From Heterobasidion occidentale (lineage: Eukaryota > Basidiomycota > Agaricomycetes > Russulales > Bondarzewiaceae), in contig JBCAQO010000149.1 of the NCBI GenBank assembly GCA_039111635.1, positions 1-20,169 of the forward strand: 20,169 bases of DNA. The letters run 5' to 3'. The stretch's first letter is position 1. Each line of letters starts with the position of its first letter. Below, one piece after another: positions 1 through 7,451 of the stretch. The position numbers and the translations under genes are program-made. The notes under the pieces were generated by a model. It saw only the letters and a program-made list of their open reading frames with translations, was not told the origin of the DNA and did not search any database.

Positions 1-604
1 CCGTCGTCGAGGTCGGCGGTGTGTGTGAGTGGACGTGCTCGGTTGGAGACAAAGTGTGGAGCACAAGTTCTTGGGCATGAGGACGGATATATTTGCTCAA
101 AAACCCTAGGAGGATTTGAAGGATGGAAGAGACCAATGGCGTCGAGGGTATGGAGGGTATTACGGGCTCGGCTGAGGTAGAATACAGGGCAGACAGACTA
201 TTACCTGCCAATATGCGTTCGGAGTGTCGTCCTCCATTCGCGCCACACTCTCGCTGCCGCCCGTCTCGGTCAGCGATTATGTCACATCCGACCTGTGTCT
301 CAGTTAGACACCGGCCAGCTGTTCCCTAGCATCGACACAACTGCCTGCGTCAAGCGATCACTCAGACAAGGCTTTTCAGTATCTATCAAATCTGCATCCT
401 ATTCACCTAAAGTCCAAGATCTCATCTCGCTTTCGTCTTCGTATTATTAGCCTCATCCGCCGCTCCACCAGTTCCTAGCTTTGTGAATCCTGAAGTGGTA
501 TCATCAACACAGCCGAAGGCAAATCTGACCTTTCCTGATTCTTCGCAACACTTTGACAAGGCACACGAGGGCGAGGACTACAATCGTTGTGCCTTTGGAC
601 CCTG

Positions 605-693
605 TTGAACTCCCATCGAGTTGGGCCTAGATGATTCTAAAATCATGGATAGATGCCAGTGTACTTTGTTCGGGTTCAAATCCCATGACCTGA
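605..693 (+). other. tRNA-like relic (class II tRNA or tRNA-derived element)
   Basis: An 11-base match to the internal RNA polymerase III B box, GGTTCAAATCC, lies at 673-683. Upstream at 631-646 is ATGATTCTAAAATCAT, a hairpin where an anticodon arm would sit, and a CGAGTTGG run near 618-625 resembles a D-arm. The loop is one base short for a normal seven-base anticodon loop, and only three of five T-stem pairs form. I read it as a decayed tRNA (Leu or Ser type, with an extra arm) or the head of a tRNA-derived SINE, not a working tRNA. Confidence 0.3.
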
Positions 694-1286
694 TCGGATC
701 CTTTTAGACCGACCTGCAAATGCTCCAGGCTCAAGGAGGGTCTTGGACACCTATGCCTCCGCCGCCCCCAGCCCAAGGACACTTATGTGTAAAAACAGCG
801 CAAAGAGACGGCGAACGGCATATGCCTGTTGTAATCAACAAAGATGCAGCAACCGTGTACAGCAGCAGACTGCAGCAGAGCAACATCTCCGATTGGAACA
901 GCTCGCGCAGTCGGAACAATCACGGTCGATGAATCACGATGCGATAGGGACAAGACGCCGTTGTTGGATACGTCGAACTTCTAAGCACTGATCCATTGAT
1001 TTCATGGCCGCCGCACACGCTTATCTGATCAGCTGGATCGAAGCACTTGTGTTCGAAGCCGTCCACCGTCAAGTGATGTCGATGCGTTTCAATTTCGGAC
1101 TCCACCATTCCAAGAGCAAGCTGGGAGAACCCTCGGGCTCGATGACCTCGGATCAACTCAACGTGACGGAGGCGTGTTGCCCGCAATTACCTTTACCTTT
1201 ATCTGTGCGCGATGAGTTTTCCCTAGTCAGTCTGCGAAGGGGACAGGCCATTCGACGCGACGGGCGCGTGCGAGATACGCGAGGAT

Positions 1287-1299
1287 ACGCGTGACGTCA
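1287..1299 (+). promoter_or_regulatory. CRE-like TGACGTCA site overlapping ACGCGT
   Basis: ACGCGT at 1287-1292 runs into a perfect TGACGTCA palindrome at 1292-1299, about 155 bases upstream of the hydrolase start codon. TGACGTCA is the classical binding site of ATF/CREB-type bZIP factors, which in fungi often act in stress responses. That would suit a detoxification gene. Function is inferred from the motif alone. Confidence 0.35.
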
Positions 1300-1454
1300 T
1301 TACTTGTGTCACCTGCCGCGGCATACAGGAGCTCCGCGACCAATCTCATTCCCATCCTCAGACTTCCGACTCCCAACGCCCTGAAATCTCCTCATCTCAT
1401 CTCATCACCCACCACAGCCACAATCACAACCACAATCTCCTCGAACCACATACC

Positions 1455-2893
1455 ATGTCCAACAGCCCCCTCGAAAAGCTCTCTTCTAACAAGGCATATG
1501 GCGGCCAGATCGTCAAGTACAAATTCAAGGCGAGTCTGCACCTCCCCCTTCCGCCCATCACTGTCTCCTTTCTCCCTTATCACCACCGTCGCTCTCCATT
1601 CAAACTTCAAGTCTCACCGACACCGATCTCACCGATCTAACATCATGTCCTCACCTCTACGCCTGTATTCACGCTCGACGTACAGAGTGCTGCGCTCGGC
1701 GGGCTCGACGCCAACTTCAACGTCTTCCTGCCAGCTGCCGCCGTTGATGGCAAGGAGAAAGTCCCACTCCTTGTATATCTCGCCGGACTTACCTGTACTG
1801 AAGACCATGGGTGCGTCGCTTCCGGATCTCAAGCTGAGATCAAGTGCGGACTTTGACCTTGCTTTCAGGCCCAACAAGGGCGCGTTCTTGAGCACAGCAG
1901 CTGAAGAAGGCATTGCGATGTTGTTCCCTGACACCTCACCCCGCGGCGGAGGTGTTGAGGGGGAGGACGACGACTGGGACTTCGGCACAGGTCAGGCTTA
2001 AGCTCCTCCGCGCCCCCTCCGATCATCGTTATGTCCTTTGAGGCTATATCCCTGATTCCCTAACATGTTTATTCCAGGCGCGGGATTCTACCTCAACGCG
2101 ACGAATCCGAAGTACTCCACCCACTACAACATGCGCACGCACGTCACCCTCGAACTCCCCGAAGTCCTCGCCGATGCCGGCCTTCCTATTGTAAGTATCA
2201 CCTCTTTCTTGTCCTCACTCACGCCTACATCAATTCTCCTCATAGGATCTCTTGCGCCAATCCATCTTCGGCCACTCTATGGGCGGCCACGGCGCGCTCA
2301 CGCTCTACATCTCCACCGCGACGCACCAATATCGCTCCGCCTCCGCCTTCGCGCCCATCTCCAACCCCATCCATGCTCCCTGGGGCCAAAAGGCATTCGC
2401 GGGCTATCTTCAGGGCGGCATCGCCGAGGCCAAAGAGCTCTACGACGCGACGGAGCTCATCTCGCGGCGCACCGAGCCCGCACACATTCTCGTTGACTAC
2501 GTGCGTTCTCCCATCGTCGGGCCCGCGTCTGCCAGCTGTTGTAGATCCTTATCTGCGTTGGTTTTGTAGGGTACTGCAGACCAATTTTATAAAAACGGCC
2601 AGCTGTTGCCTGAGAACTTCGTCAAGGCCGCGCGCGGGGCCGGGTTCGACGAGTCGCAGGTGAAAGTGCGGGAGCAAGAGGGTTACGACCACAGCTATTA
2701 TTTCGTGAGTCTTATCTAGCCGCTGCGGAACTTACACGCATTGGTATCACAACCTGACGCCGAGCGGCACAGATTTCAACCTTCGGTCGTGAACACGTCC
2801 AGTGTAAGTAGCAGCGATGTCTTCGTTGGATCACTAGATGTGCTGATTTTTGACTCTCTTCGGGCAGTTCACGCAAAATTCCTGAAGGCGTGA
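1455..2893 (+). CDS. S-formylglutathione hydrolase (esterase D family)
   Basis: Hydrolyses S-formylglutathione to formate and glutathione, the second step of glutathione-dependent formaldehyde detoxification, normally cytosolic. Eight exons: 1455-1529, 1686-1810, 1869-1990, 2078-2190, 2246-2500, 2570-2704, 2773-2803, 2868-2893, giving 293 aa in one frame; the human protein has 282. Serine-hydrolase motif GHSMGG has nucleophile Ser156; the likely triad partners are Asp234 (GTADQF) and His271 (GYDHSYYF). LTCTED carries Cys62, matching the conserved cysteine near the yeast active site. DTSPRG and DWDFGTGAGFY are family signatures, and the end HAKFLKA resembles the human C-terminus. Intron 1 uses a GC donor (AAG|GCGAGT); the others are GT-AG. 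The ATG at 1455 follows a pyrimidine-rich leader and gives the expected N-terminus. The gene faces the kinase gene tail to tail. Confidence 0.95.
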
Positions 2894-3213
2894 AAATGTA
2901 CCACGTAGGAAGCAGGCAGCACCGAGTGCAACGCCGCAGAAGTCTGCATTTTATGTGTATTTGTTCCTCGAATGTAAGTTAACAAAGGTGAAATAACATC
3001 TACGTCATCGCATCATCGCATCCGGGCACAGACCAAGATATATCATGGCAACTGAGTCTCAATCACAGCAATGAGAAAGGGGCAGCAGCGAAGATGCAGT
3101 AGGACAAAACGGAAACCTGTACACGAGCCGTTGAGAATGAAACGCAACGACGCAAGCACCGAGCAGCAGGAGGCCAACAGCCAGGACCAGCAGAGGAGAA
3201 GTCCAAGCTCAGC
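2894..3213. other. Tail-to-tail intergenic region
   Basis: This lies between the stop codon of the hydrolase (+) and the last plausible coding base of the kinase (-). It is AT-richer than the exons on either side and should hold both 3' UTRs. No gene, RNA or long repeat was seen; an open frame from 3071 on + has no recognisable features. Confidence 0.5.
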
Positions 3214-3344
3214 TCAGTCGATGTCGGCAGCGATCCGCGTCGCGTACGCCTTCTTGAGATCCTCCAGCTCCGAGGTGATCCACTTGCTCTCCAACGCCAA
3301 GCCGACCGTCGCGCGGTGCAGGTGGTTGTACATCAGCAACCGTC
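3214..3344 (-). other. Probable terminal kinase exon, frame link unresolved
   Basis: After an acceptor CTTGTAG (ending at 3345) an open block reads RLLMYNHLHRATVGLALES, then KWITSELEDLKKAY, and stops with TGA at 3216-3214. The RATV...ALES.WI pattern matches the last kinase subdomain. Its phase would fit direct joining to the exon ending at 3528, but that skips the conserved LISTPPR stretch at 3487-3423. No GT or good GC donor in exon 12 has the needed phase. Confidence 0.6.
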
Positions 3345-5478
3345 CTACAAGAGCCTTCGCTACTTACGCCCAAGATGAGAGCACCAAGCAACAAACAAAG
3401 ACAATGATAAGTCAGCTAGACGTTAGGAAGAGCTATCTTCTCCGATCATCAGCCGGTAGCAGGCTCTCGGCGGTGTCGAAATTAAACCTATCATGTGATG
3501 GAAGTTGGAGTGCGGACGGTGACCTACCTTCTGGCAGTGCGTCCCAGATGCGCCGGGGGAACGGGACCTCTTGATCCACGATACGTTTCTTCGTCAAGGC
3601 CTCACTCTTGTCCGAATTCTGAGATAGCCAATGGCATAAATCACCCTCATCCGCGTCGACTGAGTCGTCTGCAAACCCGCTGACGCGATCAAATGGGTGC
3701 CAGCCACTATGTCCGTTTCCACGCAACAGTCCATTCCGATCAGTAAATATGATCACAACAAAAAAAACAGACAAAATTCGGACGATGGACTGGACTTACG
3801 AGAGCATGATGTACAACACGATCCCCGCACTCCAACAGTCTGCCGGCATACCGACGTAACCGCGGTCCTTATGTTCGAGTGCGAGGATACCCTCCGGCGG
3901 GAGGTACGGAACTGTGCCACAGACGTTGAGGGTCTCTTGATACGCTTTTGGCCGGGCGAGTCCAAAGTCCGCGATCTGGATGCGTGGGTATGATCCCGGT
4001 GCATAAAGGAGGATGTTCTCGGGCTGTGGAAGTGCTATCGGTCGTCGTCTAGGCAAAAGATGAGGAAGGTTTACCTTGATATCTGTGAATGAAGATGTAA
4101 TCAATGATCCTTCTGCATGATCACGATGCTATACTTACCACGGTGAGATATCATCTTGTCGTGAAGATATTTGAGCCCCGTAAGGAGCTGATACATGATA
4201 TATTTTGCTTCGCCTTCGGGCAGGCAACCATTGCCGTCTCGGTTTCTTTGACTGACCATATAGGTGAAAAGGTCGCCTCCTGTGCACAGCTGAAGAAATA
4301 TATGCCTAGAAATGCTGGTCAGACGGTACGCATTTTATACGACACATACTTCCTACAAAAAATGACCATCCTCTTCAACAGCCACAACTTGATTGATGTT
4401 CGGCTGTGAGGTATTTAGCAATTTAGGAGAAATGACCAGCAAGGGACTAGCTGACATGATTCAGGGCCAAGAGGATGCGTGTTTCGTGTTTCACTTTGAC
4501 TATATTCGTGGTTTTAGTGACCCTGACCGATTTGCACGCGAATTGTTTATTTTCAGATATATCTATGGCGAGGTGAACAGTCGCGAAACTGCCGCTCCCT
4601 AGACAATGGGACGAGACCTGAAACTTCCCGATTCTCTGAAGGCCATTTCATCAAGACAATACATTGTAAGTGAATCCAATACTTGCCTTGAGCAAAGGCT
4701 GAGTGGGCGGAGTGGCCTCGAATACGTTGGTTTTACCCTTCGCCTTCCAAAGATGGACACATTGGAATACTTCGTCCAGACGACGGTCAATAAACATGAT
4801 TTGAATAGGGAGGGAATTTTCACTTTTTGATGGCGTAATCTCAAGCAGATCGCCGTGCATTAAGAGTACAGTGGATTGTCGTATCTTGACTCCATTGAGC
4901 TGGATCCCGTTGGTTGACATATCCTCACAGATGCAGGTAGCTTAGTGCGCATACAGTCTATCCATAATTCACTTAAAACATACCTGACATGAAACGATGA
5001 CCCCTCCTGAGCCCGACTCGACCCTGAAGTATACAATCAATAATGATAACAAGCTGAGGGCACGTCACTAGCACGAACGCGTATATTTTGCAATGGATGT
5101 TCGAAACGTAGATATCCGGTATAGTATACGTGCTGTAAATAGTAATCAAACAATGGTCAAGAGCAGATGACATAAAAGCACATACCAGGAGATGGGATTT
5201 CGACCAATGATCACGGGTTTGTTGAGACTTAAAGCGATAGCTAGTCAACGGGAAGGTCAGGTCAGTTGGGAGACACAGCTGCTCTTGACGGTCATAAAAC
5301 CTTCTCTACTCCCTCTGACTTTTGTAGTGCCGACGAGCTTTGCACATATATGCGGCGGCTTGGAGGATTTGGAGGTCCTGATGTCAGATCTCACCGAGGT
5401 TTGATCATGCAATTTAGGAGTATCTTGTGGGGAAATGTCTGAGCTAGAATATTCGCTCGAGTACATGTCGCTTGACAT
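3214..5478 (-). CDS. FHA-domain Ser/Thr protein kinase, Chk2/Cds1/Rad53-like
   Basis: Predicted DNA-damage/replication checkpoint kinase. Exons, descending: 5478-5310, 5240-5186, 5132-5079, 5023-4984, 4923-4687, 4635-4456, 4403-4357, 4305-4139, 4082-4075, 4023-3800, 3706-3528, then 3487-3423 ending in TAA (474 aa). FHA domain about residues 45-135: IGR at 68-70, SNIH at 85-88, STNG at 109-112, N116, the phosphothreonine-binding residues of the fold. Kinase from about 186: glycine loop GSGSFATV (198-205), lysine in FACK (K220), alpha-C E236, HRDIKPEN (D317, N322), DFG (338-340), CGTVPYLPPE. Intron 5 is GC-AG; exon 9 is only 8 bases. A further block at 3344-3214 encodes a convincing kinase end (HRATVGLALESKWI) but cannot be joined in frame to exon 12, so the 3' end is either broken or misread. 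One FHA plus one kinase domain fits Cds1/Chk2; a Dun1-like role is possible. Confidence 0.88.
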
Positions 5479-5740
5479 TTTGAGCCTCTAGAGCTGTTTG
5501 AAATTGCCCAAGATTCGTGCAAGTTGTGGTAGTGGAGACAACTAAAGTGCCTGCCGCTTTGAAAGTGCTTTGACATCGGGAAAATTACTTGGTACTGATT
5601 TTCCCTGTCGGAGTTGGTCAAGTGGTGACATATAGTCACGGCTTGGAAAGCCTTTTTCTACCTTTGTATAGTCTGATCAAGTATTCACCAGAAATTTACA
5701 AAAAGAAGAAGCAAGATAAGACTGAAATAGATTCTGCAAT

Positions 5741-5974
5741 CCATGACCAGAAAGATGAATTATAGCCGAAATCTTACCAGGCATTGTCATATGTTCAAAT
5801 AGCGATAACGACTGAGCGTGATCTTGAAATCCATGACCAGAAAGATGAATTATAGTCGAAATCTTACCAGGCATTGTCATATGTTCAAATAGCAATGACA
5901 ACCGAGCATGATCTTGCAGTCCATGACCAGAAGCATGAATTATAGGTGAATTTTTACCAGGCATTGTCATATGT
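5741..5974. repeat. 90-bp tandem minisatellite, about 2.6 copies
   Basis: CCATGACCAG recurs at 5741, 5831 and 5921, exactly 90 bases apart, followed each time by the shared blocks GATGAATTATAG (GCATGAATTATAG in the third copy), TTACCAGGCATTGTCATATG and, in copies 1 and 2, TTCAAATAGC. The third copy stops after CATATGT. Copies differ by a few substitutions. Confidence 0.95.
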
Positions 5975-5978
5975 CAAC

Positions 5979-6034
5979 GCATGATCAAGAAATAGTTAGT
6001 GTACAGCGCATGACCAAGAAGTAAATAGAGTACA
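5979..6034. repeat. 29-bp direct repeat, two diverged copies
   Basis: GCATGATCAAGAAATAG at 5979 and GCATGACCAAGAAGTAAATAG at 6008 both end in GTACA (6005 and 6034). The block directly abuts the 90-bp minisatellite and shares its CATGACCA core, so it may be a shorter offshoot of the same repeat. Confidence 0.7.
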
Positions 6035-6080
6035 ACGACAATCAGATTGTAGGGACGACTTGGATGGGAAGACGTGACAT

Positions 6081-6643
6081 TTAGGCGTTCTTTTCAACGA
6101 AGACGATTGGCACCCAGAGACCACGATCGTTGGGGATATGCAAGGATGCCCATCGATCCTTTCCCCCTTTCCTGATGCGCAAACGCCGTCCGTCCTTCGC
6201 GTATACGCGCACCTGGACGTGTTCTACTTCATCGTCCGACGTATGCATAGTGGACCTAAGGAGAGAGCACTATGAAAGAGAATCAAACAGCGAGTGAAAT
6301 CCAAACTCACCGAATGCACACGGCTCCTACATCGCGTAGGGCTTCGGGCCCAGCGTGGCGGAGAAACTCTCGGACAAGTGACTCTACCCTTGACTTCTCC
6401 TCCGCGTTCGCGCTATAGTGTTCCGAAAACGCCCACGAGACTGTCGGTTCCGATGCACGCTCTTTCCGCAGCGTCAGCACGCGCCTAGTACCAGCGGTTT
6501 CACTCCCATGGTCCAGTGAAAACGAGAGATGCTCACCTCGAGCGAGTGTTTCTAACAAGCGTGATCGTTAGCGACGCTAGCGCAGAACACAGCGTGCTGT
6601 GTGCTCACCTTGTCCCCCTCCTTCCCTTATGATAGCGTGTCAT
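6081..6643 (-). CDS. Small four-exon protein of unknown function
   Basis: Exons, descending: 6643-6609, 6551-6537, 6484-6311, 6255-6081, joined in phase to a 132-aa protein. All three introns (57, 52 and 55 bases) have clean GT-AG ends (GTGAGC, GTGAGC, GTGAGT donors). Exon 2 is only 15 bases. The N-terminus is strongly basic (MTRYHKGRRGTR, RSRR), which could be a nuclear or nucleic-acid-binding signal; the middle is likely helical (SRVESLVREFLRHAGPEAL); the C-terminal part alternates in a beta-like way (VEHVQVRVYAKDGRRLRI, GLWVPIVFVEKNA). I do not recognise the family. The splice coherence and composition make a real gene likely. A perfect palindrome lies 84 bases upstream of the ATG. Confidence 0.7.
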
Positions 6644-6726
6644 GTTGATTCTGTGATTGACCGTGTTCAGAGGGTGTAGTAGTTGAGGATGTTTGTTGAT
6701 GGAAGCTCTTGACAGAGTGCAGGTTG

Positions 6727-6744
6727 CGTGCAAACGTTTGCACG
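6727..6744. promoter_or_regulatory. 18-bp perfect palindrome CGTGCAAACGTTTGCACG
   Basis: The sequence equals its own reverse complement over 18 bases and lies 84 bases upstream of the start codon of the small minus-strand gene. Perfect palindromes of this length in a promoter suggest a site for a dimeric transcription factor. No factor can be named from the sequence. Confidence 0.4.
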
Positions 6745-7210
6745 TTCAGAGTTTAACGGTGGTGTTCGTTTGTACGCGCTTCTTTGATTTTCTCGCGACA
6801 GACAATGCAATTAGGGATATATCCCACACCGCTCGCGGTCTGCAAGACATCTATCAGAGTGATCAGTAAGTCACGACGCACGCTAATGGCTTATACTGTA
6901 CAAATAAAAATCAGTAACGGCAACGCTCTGTACAGAACGCACGATACACAGTGAAGACTCGTAACAATGTCCCATTTTGACAGATAAAGATTCTAATGTC
7001 GCCAGTGCATCCGTATCTGTGAAGAATTCCTGATGACCTAGCGATTAGAGGTTTTAGATGAATATTTCGTAAGCGTTATGTGTCGCGTGACCAGGAAACG
7101 CGTCGTAACGCACCTGTCACATCGCGGCCGTAGTCACGTCACTCGCATACGCTCGACACGCGCGCCCGTCCTCGCTGCGGCCACAGTCCGCACGTCATTC
7201 CTCGGCCGCC

Positions 7211-7343
7211 CTGCTCCCCGCTCCCTCGTCGAATCCCTCCGCAAGTCCCAGGAGCGCGGCTGACTCGCTCACACTCGGATGAGAGGCTCCTGCATCCGTC
7301 CTCAGGTCGTTCCTGGGCCTCTCTGCTCCCCGCTCCCTCGTCG
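7211..7343. repeat. 21-base direct repeat pair, 112 bases apart
   Basis: A 21-base GC-rich block beginning CTGCTCCCCGCTCCCTCG occurs identically at 7211-7231 and 7323-7343. The core GCTCCCTCG also recurs many times in the GC-rich array near 18.5-19.5 kb, hinting at a shared origin or simply shared low-complexity composition. Confidence 0.8.
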
Positions 7344-7451
7344 GCCCCCATTCCAGTAGAATCATGCCAGGGGTGTGGGGTGTTACTTTCCCAGCCCTCC
7401 CTGATTAAGAGATGTACGTAGATGTGATTATCGAAGAATCGTGCAATAGAA

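Larger units (their letters stand above)
1..1454. other. Left intergenic region, no supported gene
   Basis: Short open frames exist on both strands (for example about 743-991 and 1004-1294 on +), but none shows a recognisable domain, splice structure or clear family. The identifiable items are a tRNA-like relic near 605-693, the CRE-like site at 1292-1299, and a pyrimidine-rich stretch with CTCAT repeats at about 1391-1408, which probably lies in the promoter or 5' UTR of the downstream hydrolase gene. The GC-rich first 50 bases resemble in composition the array near the right end of the window. Confidence 0.5.
5479..6080. other. Intergenic region with satellite repeats
   Basis: The first 260 bases should contain the promoter and 5' UTR of the kinase gene (read leftwards). 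The rest is the 90-bp minisatellite and a trailing 29-bp repeat. A 97-codon frame on the minus strand (5677-5970) is open only because the repeat length is a multiple of three, so I do not call it a gene. Confidence 0.6.
6644..7451. other. Intergenic region left of the transposase
   Basis: It contains the promoter side of the small gene, with an 18-bp palindrome at 6727-6744, and the 3' flank of the transposase. The part 7080-7350 is GC-rich and carries a 21-base perfect direct repeat at 7211-7231 and 7323-7343. No gene was recognised, and no left terminal inverted repeat of the transposon could be identified. Confidence 0.5.

Noticed and set aside
743..991. Plus-strand frame with KRRRTAYACCNQQRCSNR, reminiscent of a fungal Zn2Cys6 DNA-binding motif
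   Set aside because: Only three of the six required cysteines are present, with wrong spacing, and no downstream exon supports a transcription factor.
3071..3574. 167-codon plus-strand frame
   Set aside because: It is antisense to the kinase 3' exons and has no domain-like content.
4351..4360. In-frame TAG in the kinase exon ending near 4357
   Set aside because: Using the donor GTAGGA at 4356 removes it and joins GHF and HIFLQLCTGG in phase, restoring the expected kinase hinge.
5677..5970. 97-codon minus-strand frame with repeated MTMPGK and IIHLSGHG units
   Set aside because: It coincides with the 90-bp minisatellite, whose length is a multiple of three; there is no splice or family support.
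5741..5974. CRISPR-like array
   Set aside because: The whole 90-bp unit is repeated with few changes and no unique spacers, and the genome is fungal.
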